From positions 154,846-218,845 of the forward strand of contig SIJG01000013.1 of assembly GCA_023374025.1 (NCBI GenBank): 64,000 bases of DNA, in the 5' to 3' direction. Under the pieces are notes generated by a model. It saw only the letters and a list, made by a program, of their open reading frames with translations, ran no database searches and had not been told where the DNA came from. This document shows, piece after piece, positions 1-10,923 of this stretch; position 1 is the first letter of the stretch, and each line of letters begins with the position of its first letter. This DNA is from Heterodera schachtii. Lineage: Eukaryota; Nematoda; Chromadorea; Rhabditida; Heteroderidae. The position numbers and the translations under genes were made by a program.

Positions 1-500
1 CAATTCGGGGTAAACCCAACTCATCCATACCCAACTCATCCATACCCAACTCATCCATAAACCCAACTCATCCATACCCAACTCATCCATAGCACGATGC
101 GAGTCGTTGCCGTGGCATTTAATGCCACGAACGAGACCGCATAATCAAAAATGCCACGGCCAAGACCGCATAATGATAAAAATGCCACGACCGAGACCGC
201 ATAATCAAAAATGCCACGGCCAAGACCGCATAATGATAAAAATGCCACGACCGAGACCGCATAATCAAAAATGTCACGGCCAAGACCGCACAATCAAAAA
301 AATGCCACGATGATGACTCGCATAAGCAGAAAATGCCACGACGATGACTCGCATAAGCAGAAAATGCCACGACGATGACTCGCAGTGTTATGGATGAGTT
401 GGGTATGGATGAGTTGGGTCTATGGATGAGTTGGGTATGGATGAGTTGGGTATGGATGAGTTGGGTCTATGGATGAGTTGGGTATGGATGAGTTGGGGGT
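1..500. mobile_element. Foldback element with tandem-repeat arms
   Basis: The left arm (about 11-90) is a tandem array of a 15-bp unit, CCCAACTCATCCATA, and the right arm (about 391-499) is the same unit in inverted orientation. The interior (107-386) holds a 60-bp unit repeated about 2.5 times (AATGCCACGACCGAGACCGC and a variant) and a 31-bp unit with GATGACTCGCATAAGC. The element abuts exon 3 of an A-type gene at 501 and truncates it. No target duplication can be judged because the left end may lie outside the window. No transposase is seen. Confidence 0.75.
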
Positions 501-1263
501 GACTCGGACAATGCTTGGCGAGCAGCTGCATTTGGTGCTTCAAAATCAGCAATTCCATCGGGTAATATAGCACCAGAATCAATGGAATTCAATTGGCAAA
601 GATCAGTGAGAATTGTTGGCGATGTGCGACGACGCAAATTGTCCAAATCATTGGCATAGTGAAAGCCCAAATGACGAATGCTTTTCGCAAAAATTGGCCA
701 AATTTCAGTGACAAAAACATCCCAAATTGGCTGGTCATATTGTCCTGTGAAGGAGACAGATACAACTCCAATTTGGTGCCATTTCTGTCAAAGAATCGCT
801 TCTTGGAATTGAGAAAAGTGATCACGGAATGGTCAATGTAGCTGAAGAATTATGAAATGCTTTAATAATTACAAAAGATTGAAATTACTCAATCCGAACG
901 CTTTTAAAGCAAATTTTGTTGGGCAACGAATGGTCCGACAACGGAAAATCCACAAAATTTTCACTGTCATTGATTCGAATAGACACTTTTGGTTTCGGTC
1001 CATTTTCGTTTGCATTTGGTCCTTTGTCCTTGCGAATTTCGATTGCTTTCCAAATTGTCAATTCGCTTTTTCCAGTCAAAATGTGCGTCCACTAAAATGT
1101 CGAAACGGTCGGAAAGCAATGCCATTTTGAGTCCAAGTTGGGCATGGTCAAAAGATGGGAGAATGTCCATCCAAACGTCGCTACAAAGCCAACTGAAATT
1201 CGTAAAAATAATTAGATAAATGAAAAATTTGTAATTTAAAAAAATTAATTACCGTCGATTCAT
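501..1263 (-). pseudogene. A-type F-box-like gene, truncated and frameshifted
   Basis: Minus-strand remains of a form-A gene. Exon 1 is 1263-1253 (M-N-R-R), exon 2 is 1192-889 and exon 3 starts at 841; the exon boundaries match intact family members. Exon 2 carries W-L-C-S-D-V-W-M-D-I-L-P and D-R-F-D-I-L-V-D-A-H-F, then shifts frame near 1075 (H-F-D-W-K-K instead of H-F-D-G-K). Exon 3 shifts frame again near 735, inside the conserved Q-P-I-W-D-V segment. The gene stops at the foldback element at 501, so the end of exon 3 and exons 4-5 are missing. It lies head to head with the B-type pseudogene at 1503. Confidence 0.85.
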
Positions 1264-1298
1264 TTTTGAGATATTGTGCATCCAAAAAGTCTTTTCGA

Positions 1299-1315
1299 CC
1301 TCTTTATATACCCAT
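1299..1315 (-). promoter_or_regulatory. TATA box, class I A-gene promoter
   Basis: On the minus strand the sequence is GGGTATATAAAGAGGTC, about 45 nt upstream of the ATG at 1263. The same sequence precedes the A gene at 3232, and a variant precedes 39517. Confidence 0.6.
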
Positions 1316-1408
1316 AAAAGAAAAAAAAACAAAGAAAATAGGGATTTGATTTGATTCTCTCATTTAATGGAAAACGACAAATTGTGCTAATTACCGCGCA
1401 CTGTACGC

Positions 1409-1427
1409 TTTTTTAGTATAAAAATGC
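1409..1427 (+). promoter_or_regulatory. TATA-like box, class II promoter
   Basis: TTTTTTAGTATAAAAATGCC lies about 85 nt upstream of the B-type ATG at 1503. The same AGTATAAAAATGCC core is found before the B gene at 6110 and before the A-type genes at 45589(-) and 57380. Confidence 0.55.
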
Positions 1428-1502
1428 CCTTTTTTCTTCTTTTCCCCATCATTCCAAAACTCACAATCGCCCATTTTTTCCGATCATTTTGTTGCTACAA
1501 AA

Positions 1503-2898
1503 ATGTCTTCAACAGGAATTCTGTACGTTTATATGTACATATTTTTTTTCTTCTGATTTTTAGCTTTTGCTCAATTTTTGACTAGCAGAATTGGGAGATA
1601 AAAATTTGTAAACCAATTTTGAAGGCTTAGCTTAATCGTCCTAAAAAAGTTCAAGAAATGCTAAAAAATTCCCTTTGGATTCCCTCACTTTGATGCTTTT
1701 CCCTTCCCTTCCCTTCCCATTCATTCATTTTCCAATTCATTTTCAGTTGGTGTGCCGTGACTTTTGTGTTGGTCGGTTGTGCCACCATTCTTTGGTTCTT
1801 TTTGGACCATGTCAAAAAACGACGACGCCCTCACAAAGAAATGTAAAATAAATTAAACAGAAAATTTAAAATTTTTTTTCAATTTTTCAGCTTTATCTGC
1901 GGCGATTGTTGGCTTTTGGTGTTCGATTTCCTTACGCCTTCTCAGCTCGGCCTTGGAATTGCACTGATCAGCCGTCGATTTGACTTTTACATCGACGAAC
2001 ACTTCAAAACACGCAAATGGAAATTGAACAACAAATTGCTTATTCTGCAATTGGACATTGACGGAAATGGCACGAAGAAAATGAAATTGTCAATTCCGAT
2101 GAAAATTCATTGCCAATCCCGGAAAATCCGTTGCCCAACAAACTAATCGGATTCCGAAGCATTAAAATCGCGTAAGAAACCGATCATCCAGATTGTTTTG
2201 ATTTATGACACTGACTATCACATTTTCAGTTACATCGACCAAAATGTTGTCGCATTTCTCCGCCGTTTTCACCGTCATATTTTCGCCGTTTGTACAATCG
2301 AATTGTTCATTTTCACTAAAAATGTTCTCATTTTGGACTACTTTTTGTTCAACATTTGGCCAATACTCCGCGACGGCATTCATATTGTGTATTCTTCCGC
2401 CCGATGAAAGTGCCAACGCATCGGATGGCCAAGCAGTGGCCAAATGGTTGTTCTCTCCCCGTCCGGATGGTCTGCCGAAGTGGTTCAGAAGCTTTGTCAA
2501 TTCACCGGATCAATGGTCTTCAACCTTGGAACAGCTGAAAACGGTGGATTATCCCTCCCCCCCCCCCCCCCCTATTTAATTGGTTTTTTTGATTTTTTGT
2601 CCCATTTTAGGCATTTTCTAATGCTTCTTCGCCAGTTACTTTCCGCATTCGCTTGACGCTTTCGTCCACTTTAATTGACTCCGTTGTGCTATTTGATCTG
2701 ATCAACGAAATGACTGGGGAGAAATTGACACTGGAACAAGAAGACGAAGATTTTCATTTTGGTTGAATTCATAAAATGCCATTGGACCCAAGGAAAATTG
2801 AATGAGCTTAAAATACAATTTTTAAATCTTTATTTTTCAGTCTTCTGGACGCCGCTTCTCCCGGGCCGAGTGGTCAGCAGCAGAAAAGAATGAATTAA
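1503..2898 (+). pseudogene. B-type F-box-like gene with N-terminal TM exon, broken
   Basis: Exon 1 encodes M-S-S-T-G-I and ends in a GTACG donor. Exon 2 (from 1746) encodes a hydrophobic helix (AVTFVLVGCATILWFFL) followed by a basic stretch K-K-R-R-R-P. Exon 3 (from about 1891) carries the F-box-like C-W-L-L-V-F-D-F-L-T-P-S-Q-L-G-L. A one-base loss near 2090 shifts the frame. In exon 4 a deletion removes about 35 residues after D-G-I-H-I. Exon 5 collapses after E-K-L-T-L-E-Q. The last exon (2841-2898) still reads L-L-D-A-A-S-P-G-P-S-G. A run of about 15 C residues follows exon 4 at about 2557-2572. Confidence 0.85.
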
Positions 2899-2968
2899 TT
2901 GATTTTTAATTGGTGCGATTATTTTTCAAATTTTTATGTTTCCTGGAGTTAATGACAAAAAAAAATTG

Positions 2969-3085
2969 CACGGTTGGGCCGGCACGGTTGGGCCGTCACG
3001 TTTGGGCCGGTACGGTTGGGCCCCAGCATAGTTTTCCACTATAACTTTGCCGGCCCAACCGTGACGGCCCAACTGAGCGGTTCCG
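2969..3085. mobile_element. Truncated copy of the GTTGGGCC foldback MITE
   Basis: CACGGTTGGGCC-type repeats face inverted copies and end in GAGCGGTTCCG, the same right end as the complete elements at 35125-35575 and 42015-42476. The left terminal sequence is missing and no target duplication is visible. Confidence 0.6.
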
Positions 3086-3182
3086 CTCATTTCACCGAAA
3101 GACAATTAATTCTCTCCAATCTTCTCAATCAAATTTCTTCCTTTTCTCATCCCTTTCAAATCCTATCATTTTTTTTTTTTTT

Positions 3183-3197
3183 GGGTATATAAAGAGG
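3183..3197 (+). promoter_or_regulatory. TATA box, class I
   Basis: GGGTATATAAAGAGGTC sits about 40 nt before the ATG at 3232 and is identical in its core to the box at 1299-1315. Confidence 0.6.
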
Positions 3198-3231
3198 TCA
3201 AAAAGACTTGTTCATTATACATATCGCAAAA

Positions 3232-4962
3232 ATGAACAAACGGTGAGGAATTTTTTGAAAAATTAGAAATTTTCATTTGACTATTTATTTTTTTCCATGT
3301 TGCAGTTGGATTTGTAGCGACGTTTGGATGGACATTCTCCCATCTTTTGACCATGCCAAACTTGGCCTCAAAATGGCATTGCTTTCCTATCGTTTCGACA
3401 TTTTAGTGGACGCGCATTTTGATGGAAAAACGACGGAATTGACAATTTGGAGAACAATCGAAATTCGCAAGAACAAAGGACGAAATGCAAACGATAATGG
3501 ATCAAAATCGATATTATCTGTATGGATCAGTGACAATGACAATTTTGTGGAAAAATTGCCGACTGTACCGTTTCCGTTGGGTGACAATGTTGTGAAGTTT
3601 CCGATTGTATTTGCCCATGGCAATTTTGTGGAATTTTCGATGCCGAATCGTCCGTTGCACAACAAAATTCGTTTTCATTACCTTTATATCGAGTAATTTG
3701 AACCTTTCGAGGCTCTAGTGCACTTTATGAGTCCAATCAATTGAAAATACTCGGTTTTTATACAATAACTTTGTTCATGTTCGAACAAATCCTATCTTTT
3801 TGGTATCATTCGAATGGACAAAGTCTAACGAACCTAAAATATATAAAATCGTAGCGTTCAGGAAATCATCAAAAAAATTTGATTAATTAAGTAATCGCTG
3901 ATTACTTTCGTTTGTAACTTTCTTGAAATGTTAGAATTCTCTTGTTTTCTCGTATTCTTACATTAATTAGACTTTGTCCATTCGAATGATACCAAAAAGA
4001 TAAGTTTAGCTCGAACATGAACAAAATTATTGTATAAAAACCCGGGATTGTCAATTGATTGGACTCATGAAATACTTTTGGACTCATAAAATGCATTATA
4101 AATCCCCTTTCGATATACCTATTAAAGCATTTTCATATTTCTTCAGTTACATTGACCACTCTATGCTCGCATTTCTTCATTCCAACAAGCAAATTTGGGA
4201 CAGAATGGGCACCAAATTGACATTGTGGCCATACAGAACCGAGTATAATGATCAGTCAATTTGGGAACTTTTTGTCCGTGAAATTTGGCCAATTTTTGCT
4301 ACCAACATTCGCCACTTGAGCTTCGATTATGGCGATTATTTGGACAAATTGCGTCGTCACATTTCACCAACAATTCTCACTGATCTTGATCATCTGAATT
4401 CAATCGATTCCGGTCGTCTGTGCCCAGAAGGAATTGCCGATTTTGATGTGCTGAATCCAACTGCTGCCCAAGCGTTGACCAAATGGTTGCACACTCCGAG
4501 CAAAAATGGGCAACCGAAGAAATTGTATTACTTTAATTCTCCACTGAATCTCGGATGGGTCAACAGCTTCAGAGAGGTCGTCTCGCCAGAATTTTCGTCA
4601 ATTGCGTTTTATTTTACCAATTTTGTGTTTGTATTGAACAATTTGAATTGGTGAACAAAGCGACGAATGAGAAGCTGACACTGAAACAGAAGACCGAAGC
4701 ATCATTCAACGAAATAGTGTATAATTGGCTGTTGCAACGGTGCCCAATTGGGGAGACGGCGACGGTGCCGGAAGTTAAATGGGAAGACTGCGAAAAGCCG
4801 AGTGCCAATTTGAACAATATCATTTTTGATCTTTGGAGTTTCAACAAATCCATTGGGTGAGCAGCAAAACAGCAATTTTTGATTGTCAAATTAATTAATT
4901 TTAGGACATTGTCGCCACCAGGGGAAGAAGAAAAAGCGGATGAAAGCAACGGAAATGAATAA
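3232..4962 (+). CDS. A-type F-box-like protein, 3' splice site uncertain
   Basis: Exons: 3232-3242 (M-N-K-R), 3306-3692, 4147-4576, a damaged fourth exon ending at 4856, and 4905-4962. The F-box-like segment is W-I-C-S-D-V-W-M-D-I-L-P-S-F-D. Exon 2 is 387 nt, not the usual 276, because the F-V-x-F-P segment before P-N-R-P-L-H-N-K-I-R-F is expanded by about 37 residues. The normal start of exon 4 (A-F-L-R-A-T-T-S-V) and its acceptor are deleted, and exon 3 and the C-terminal block are now in different frames. An intron of 4577-4671 using a weak AATGAG acceptor would restore a 356-aa frame; otherwise this is a recent pseudogene. The tail P-P-G-E-E-E-K-A-D-E is acidic, as in most A genes. Confidence 0.6.
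3724..4072. mobile_element. Palindromic MITE in intron 2 of the A gene
   Basis: The left arm TTTATGAGTCCAATCAATTG (3724 on) is matched by an inverted arm ending near 4072. The inner arms, with TATACAATAACTTTGTTCATG and TTTGGTATCATTCGAATGG, are also inverted. It enlarges an intron that is normally about 50 nt to 454 nt. No coding capacity. Related GAGTCCAA arms occur near 16800-16950, 30125-30245, 33370-33545 and 38150-38270. Confidence 0.65.
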
Positions 4963-5404
4963 TTAATTAATTATATTTGAGAAATGATCGATCTTAATTT
5001 GTTGTGCTTTTTTCTCTCAGAAATGCTTTTGTTAATTCTTTCGTTCTAATTATATAAAACATTTATTCCACATTATTTAATGTACGCATAAATTTAAGAA
5101 TTATGGCCATTCTTTTGGCTAGAAGACTTTTAATCTCCTCCATCCGTTTCAAATTGGTCATTTTTTTATGTTTTTGTAAAAAACGGCCAAAGGGATAATT
5201 TATCCATCTGAGCCCCTTAATAATATTGTGCCGCGGTTATGTGAATTTGTGCAATTCTTCAAGTTCAAAATTTCTTACATTTTCCTTGAATGTCGCTTCA
5301 TTTTGCAGCAATTAGCTGACAAATGAGAACACTTATAATTAATTAGTCGTAACTATGATTGTAAAAAAAATGAAATTAACTGTCAATTTTCACTGTGTTA
5401 TATA
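4963..5404. other. Intergenic, no gene seen
   Basis: Immediately after the stop codon is a short stretch shared with other A genes (a GAGAAATG-TCGATCT-like block, then an AGAAATGCTTTTGTTAATTC-like block), probably conserved 3' UTR. Nothing else is recognised up to the foldback element. Confidence 0.5.
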
Positions 5405-5968
5405 GGCGCTATGTAATTTCGACACTGGGTAAATTCGACACTGAGTATTTTCGACACTAAGTAATTTCGACACTGAACTATTTCAAAAACTTTCACTGTT
5501 TTTCTGCATTTTCGACACTGGACCATTTCGACATTGAGTAAATTCGATACTTTTGAAAAAATTAGAAAATAATATGACGGATTTACAGTAATAACCAATG
5601 CAAAAAAGGCAGTGATCACTGATAGTATACTTTTGAATTAGCGCCCCAAAATATCACTATTTGGCATTATGAATCATTTTTTCGAACACTGACACTGGGA
5701 TTACCCATATTTATACCATCTACCCTTTTAAAAATTACGAATTAGAAAATGAAATAGGAAAATTTATCATAAATACAACTAATATTTTAAAAAATTCATA
5801 TTATTTTCTAATTTTTTCAAAAGTGTCGAATTTACTCAATGTCGAAATGGTCCAGTGTCGAAAATGCAGAAAAACAGTGAAAGTTTTTGAAATAGTTCAG
5901 TGTCGAAATTACTTAGTGTCGAAAATACTCAGTGTCGAATTTACCCAGTGTCGAAATTACCAGCCACG
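5405..5968. mobile_element. Foldback element, GTCGAAATTAC repeat arms
   Basis: Arms of about 160 bp (5413-5572 and 5799-5960) are near-perfect inverted copies. Each is built from about six tandem units of the type GTGTCGAAATTACTYA. GTTATATA at 5397-5404 and 5969-5976 is a candidate 8-bp target duplication. The core is AT-rich and non-coding. The insertion lies upstream of the B gene promoter at 6015. Confidence 0.75.
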
Positions 5969-6014
5969 GTTATATATGGTTTTTGCTCATCGGTACTCAA
6001 ATGTACGCTAATAT

Positions 6015-6032
6015 TTTTAGTATAAAAATGCC
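6015..6032 (+). promoter_or_regulatory. TATA-like box, class II
   Basis: TTTTTAGTATAAAAATGCC, about 80 nt upstream of the ATG at 6110, followed by a pyrimidine-rich leader. Confidence 0.55.
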
Positions 6033-6109
6033 ATTGTTTCTTCTCCTCCTCTTCATTCCATTCAATTATTCATTCTCCCTTATTTTCTCCGGTCATTTTG
6101 TTGCTGCAA

Positions 6110-7987
6110 ATGCCTTCAGAAATTCGGTACGTTTATTATTATTTCTTCTTTTTTCTGACTTATTCATATTTCGTTTGCTTAATTTTTAAAATTTTCAAAA
6201 TTCACTTATTTTGAGGCTTACAATTTGCTTCATTGGATTTCAAATAAAACTTCACTTTTGGCTTCCCTCGCTTTGATGATTTTCCATTCTCTCCCTTTCC
6301 ATTCATTCATTTCCGCAATTCTTTTTTCAGTTGGTCTGCCGATCTTTTTTATTCTTTGTTCAACTTTGGCCTCATTTTGTGGATCCTTTCTGACGACATC
6401 TGGTCCCTTTTTGACCGTGTCAAAAAACGACTATGCCCTCCCAAAAAAATGTAAAAAAATTAAATAAAAATTCCATGAGAATTCTTCATTTTTCAGCTTT
6501 ATCTGCGCCGATTGTTGGCTTTTGGTGTTCGATTTTCTTGCGCCTTCTCAGCTTGGCCTTGGAATTGCACTGATCAGCCGTCGATTTGACTTCTACGTGG
6601 ATGAACACTTCAGGACACGCAAATGGATGTTGAACAAACAATTGCTAATTCACTCGAAAATCGGAGAAAATGGCACCAAGCTAATGCAAATTGTCAAGTC
6701 TGATGGCAATCCATTGCCAATCCCACAAAAGCCGTTGCCGAAAAAAGTGATCGGATTCAGCAAATGCATTCAGATCATGTAAAAACTGATTAGATTGAGA
6801 CTGATTTGTGATCATCAAATATTTTCTGCGCTTTTCAGTTACATCGATCAAAATGTCGTCGAATTTCTCCGCCATTTTCACCGTTTTTTCGCCACTTCTG
6901 CAATGGATTTGGACATTGTCACTGGAAATGTGCGCATTTTAGAATTTGTTTTGCACAACATTTGGCCAATGTTCCGCGATTCAATTCGTCACATTTTTTT
7001 GAATGCCATCGCTTTTCGCCGTTTGCGTCAATTGGACCCATCAATGCTCAGCGATTGTCCATCACTTCGCTATGTCTCTTTCAATGACGACTTTTTTCTG
7101 CCAGCTTTTCCCCCCGATGACAATGCCATGGCGTCGGATGGCCAAGTGGTGGCCAAATGGCTGTTCACGCCTCGTCCGGATGGTCTGCCCAAGTGGCTCC
7201 AATGCTCTGTTAATTCATCGGTGGATGAATGGTCGTCAACAATTGAACAATTCAAAACGGTGGATTATCCATCCTGCCTCTATTTAATTGGTTTTTCTGT
7301 GGCCCCCTCATTTTTGGAAAAAACCAATTTAAATATTTAAAAAAGATGTGCAAAACATTTTTTGGGCTTTTCAGTGTCGCTGATCACGAATCTAACATCT
7401 ATTCCAGCAATTTCAAACCCCAGGTCCCGAATTCGAACAAAAAGTCAAAAACCCAAAATTTTCAAAATTCTGATTTCGTCCCACTTTTTAGGCATTTTCC
7501 AATGCTTCTTCACCAGTGAGTTTCCGCATTTACTTGACGCTTTCGTCCACTTTAATTGGCTCTGTTATGCCATTTGATCTGATCAACGAAGTGACTGGGG
7601 AGCAATTGGAACTTCAACAAAATAGCATAAACGATTTTTGGCTCAGCCGTTGTCCAATTGGATGGGATGAGATGAAATGGCACAATGTGTGGAAAGAATT
7701 GAGCGCTGCTCGGCCGAAACGGATTAGCATTCGGATCAAGGACGATGGATTTGACGACGGGTGAACAATTTATTAAAATGATCAATGCTTTTTTTGGTAA
7801 TATAGTTCAGCTTGATATGACATCTTTTTCAAAAATTAAAAAAAATTAAAGTCAAAATTTGAACTTTCGACTTTTTGTTCGTATTCGGGTCCGGGGTTCG
7901 AAATTGATCGAAATGGGTGTCATTCAATTAAATCATCGTTTTTTCAGTCTTCTCGACGCTGCTTCGCCCGTGCCGAGTGGTCACTGA
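6110..7987 (+). CDS. B-type membrane-anchored F-box-like protein, intact
   Basis: Exons 6110-6126, 6331-6450, 6497-6778, 6839-7259, 7492-7760 and 7948-7987 join to 1149 nt, giving a 382-aa open frame with canonical GT..AG introns. Exons 1-2 encode a likely signal anchor (LFYSLFNFGLILWIL, about residues 12-26) followed by basic K-K-R-L. The F-box-like segment (about residues 46-80) is C-A-D-C-W-L-L-V-F-D-F-L-A-P-S-Q-L-G-L-G-I-A-L-I-S-R-R-F. The middle is variable, with F-P-P-D-D-N-A-M-A-S-D-G-Q-V-V-A-K-W-L. The C-terminal block is P-F-D-L-I-N-E-V-T-G-E-Q...R-C-P-I-G-W-D-E. Family logic suggests an SCF-type adaptor held at a membrane; this is inferred. Intron 4 carries a piece of the dispersed GAATTCG repeat near 7370-7470. 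Confidence 0.8.
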
Positions 7988-9108
7988 TCAACAACAGAAG
8001 CAGAAATGAATGAATTATTATTAATTGATGCGATTATGATGACCGAATGATGTTGGCACTGTGCCATTTCAATATTGTGTTATGTTGTATTTGACTTTTG
8101 CTTGCTCGCAAATTCGTCCATTTCCATTGTTGTATTGTATAATGTTATATTAATATAATTAGGTGATTCTCTAAATACATTGAAATTTGGGAAAATTTTC
8201 TGAAAAAAAATTCCCAGCGGGTTGTAGCAATTTTTCTGGAACCTGCCTGAAAGAACACAAAATTCTCTACCAAATTGCCTTTTGGATGATGGATCTACGA
8301 CTAACACCCGCCGACGAGTAACATAGGGTGAAACACCAATTACCATAAAAATCGAATTTTGCCATTTGGGGTGCCCACAAATTTGAACATTACTTTTCCC
8401 CGTCGCAGTTGCGATGCATTCGGACGCAACAAACAACGAAAGAAAGCAAGCAGTTCAAAGAGCAAACAAACAAAATATCATCAATCAACACAAATCAGCA
8501 TAAAAACTCAAAAATGATCAGTCATTTCTCAAATGGTCACTCATTCATTCAGCTGATCACTCTCTAAATTAAGCGCAATTTGAATTTGGCTCAACGTTTT
8601 TTGTGAAAGTGGAGCGCGAAATTTTAAAAAAAAACCCAGGGACCAGGCTTTTTGATTATCCTTTGCTAATCATTTTCCGTCTCCAAATCGTCAATTCGCT
8701 TTTTATCATTTTTTAAAATCACGAAGCTTTCATTGCTGATTTTCTTCTTCAGTTCGTGGTTGTCAGAAGAGTGAATTGAAATTTTGCAGGAAAATACCTA
8801 CTTTAGCACAGAGGGAGGGCTATTGGATTTTGGCACTTGACAAATGGGCGATCATTTCGAATTATTGCATGAAAATTGTTGCCTAATAAATTTTCTTTCA
8901 TTTTTTAATTCGAAAAAATTTAATTTCAAATTTATTTAAAAAAATTGTACGAACTGTGCAGTGCAATGATACCCCGTCTAATTTATAGAATTCGAATATT
9001 TTCAAAAATAAAACAAATTTATCCCTCAAAATGGTTCCATATAATGTTTATTTGTTTCTCTGATCATAAATTCCGATCACTTTTGTCCATTCATTCTTTC
9101 GTTTCTTT
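7988..9108. other. Intergenic, no gene supported
   Basis: The first about 170 bases hold the B-gene 3' flank (TGACTTTTGCTTGCTCGCAAAT), which recurs at 34500, 38640 and 42640 in either orientation. Near 7860-7920 (intron 5 of the preceding gene) lies another copy of the dispersed GTTCG/GGTCCGGGGTTCG repeat. The longest minus-strand open frame, 8080-8436, has no recognisable domain and no family support. Confidence 0.5.
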
Positions 9109-10923
9109 TCAATAGGTGTCCTCCATTTCGCTCTGAATCTGTTCCACGGTCAAAACTTTGATCATTTGGCCCTTGCGGGAGACCGCTTTTCTGCCATCGC
9201 CAAAGTGGAGGTTAAATCCAACATCATGCAGCAAATCGGTTGCAAGACTGTGTTTGAAAATTGGGATGTAACTTTAATATTTTGATTTTCGAGTGCATTG
9301 TTCGAGAGTTGCGGTCTCGAGTCTTGGGGAAATTCTTTTGTCTTGAGCAGCACTATGAAATTCGAACTATTCCCCGCACCGAGTGAAATTTTCAAGAAAA
9401 ATAGGTGGATTTTTTTAAAAATTGGTATTAATTTTACATACAATTTCGCTAAATTGCAAAAAAAAAAAAAATTCCTTTTGAAGTGGCAAGCTAAAATTTT
9501 TAAAAACATCAAAATTTCAAAAAAATTTTTTTTTTTTTTTGCAATTAAAAAAGGAAAAAAATATTTTGGGGTTAAATTCATTAATTGTTGTCTGAACTTA
9601 CAGCATGTCGAACTTCTTCTTGCAATATCTTAAAAAATGAATTTCAAAAATAAAAAAGGGCATTTTTTAATTAATTGAATTTAATAAAATTTAAAAAAAA
9701 CGCCAAACTCACATCGGCAAATGTTTGTCCTCCATCACCCCCAAACGGTACACAAATTGCAAATTGAGCTCATCAATACGAATTTGAACATCGTTGACCC
9801 TGCAAAACGTGAAAAAAAATTAAGTATAAAAAATTAGAGAATTAATTGCCCAATTTTTTAAGCCATACCTTCGAAAAAAAATTTTTTTTTTGAAAAACAA
9901 AAATAAGAGCCCCAATATTTGTGCATTTGCCCAAAATCGGATTCAAATTTGAATTTTTACAAGCACTTTAAATCGCTTATTTAAAGTTGTTTAGGCTATC
10001 AGGGCTTGAAAAAAAAAGTTAAATTTGAACCCGATTTTGGACAAAGGCGCAAATGTCATTTTCATAAGAAAAACTCAAGAAAAAAAATTATTTGAAAAAT
10101 TTTCAGCGATTCTTTGGAAAATTTTTTGAAAAAACTTAATAATTCATCATAAACCTGAAAAAAAATCATTGAAATTTTTCAAAAAAAAATTTTTATGGGC
10201 GGGGGTACCCTCTCCAAGCCGAAATCCTGGGACAGTCCCTGGTCGACCCCCCCCCCCTAAAAAAACTATGATTCTGTTTTTGGCACCACTCACCAGCCAA
10301 GCACTTTACCACCTGCACCAATCGGTATGGGTATTTTCTCGCAATTGGAACGGTCAATGTTGCCCAAAAGGTTGGCCTTGCGCGCAAATGACTCCGAAAT
10401 GAATGAGGTGGTACAACCTGTAAAATAGCGGGAAAATTAGAAATAAAAACAGAGACCGACCGGTTGCTGACCCTGGGCTGGGGGGACTAACCCCCTCCCA
10501 AAATTTCCATAAAAAATGCATTAAATTTAAAATAAAAAAATTTTTTCCAGGCGGCGCCTATCGGCTGCCGATTTTACTTTATTTTCTGAAATTTTGACAC
10601 CAAAATGGCAAAAATTAATCACTTTTTTTGATGAAAAGGCTACAAATCCCTGTTTTTTTTTTTTTGCTCTCTCCTGTGCTGACATTTTTGAAAAAAATCT
10701 ATAAAAAAGTCTTCGGGTTCCCCCCTCCGAAATGTTTTTATGGCTATGGTTTTGGCCGGCATACAGTAGGTCCGACAGTATACCCAACATTACAAAATGC
10801 TTTTTTTTTTGTAAATTGAACCCCGGCACTTCTTCAACAATGGAAAAACCACTCACCAGATCGGATAAAAGCGATCAACGGACAGTCGTTGGCTTTCATG
10901 CGAATGTAAAGAAACTCAGTCAT
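9109..10923 (-). CDS. Small five-exon protein, possible diverged SKP1-like, copy 1
   Basis: Exons 10923-10857, 10417-10294, 9799-9713, 9628-9602 and 9247-9109 total 444 nt and encode 147 aa without a break. The protein starts MTEFLYIRMKANDCPL, then F-I-S-E-S-F-A-R-K-A-N-L-L-G-N-I-D-R-S, I-P-I-P-I-G-A-G-G-K-V-L-G-W, I-D-E-L-N-L-Q-F-V-Y-R-L-G-V, H-L-P-I-Y-C-K-K-K-F-D-M-L and a charged end E-Q-I-Q-S-E-M-E-D-T-Y. Two paralogues at 23329 and 27482 keep the exon structure and most motifs, so it is a real gene. By eye the order S-x-(S/T)..IPI..G..L..W..K-x-L...C-K...M-(L/I)..T-x-E-(E/Q) resembles SKP1, but identity is low and I could not test it. Introns 1 and 2 are long and contain AT-rich filler; intron 1 holds a GC-rich hairpin at 10547. 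Confidence 0.7.
10547..10570. other. GC-rich hairpin module, degenerate copy
   Basis: AGGCGGCGCCTATCGGCTGCCG, a degenerate version of the hairpin found at 15721, 32295, 38462, 49977 and 63461; it is not inside a recognised element here. Confidence 0.5.

Noticed and set aside
107..386. Regularly spaced repeats that could be read as a CRISPR array
   Set aside because: The units are simple tandem repeats without unique spacers, flanked by inverted satellite arms, in a eukaryotic genome.
8080..8436. 118-aa minus-strand frame in the 8-9 kb intergenic region
   Set aside because: No domain, no splice context, no paralogue in the window; partly overlaps the conserved B-gene 3' flank.
9162..9633. 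Lys/Phe-rich frames overlapping the small gene
   Set aside because: They run through its exon 5 and AT-rich intron in the wrong frame.
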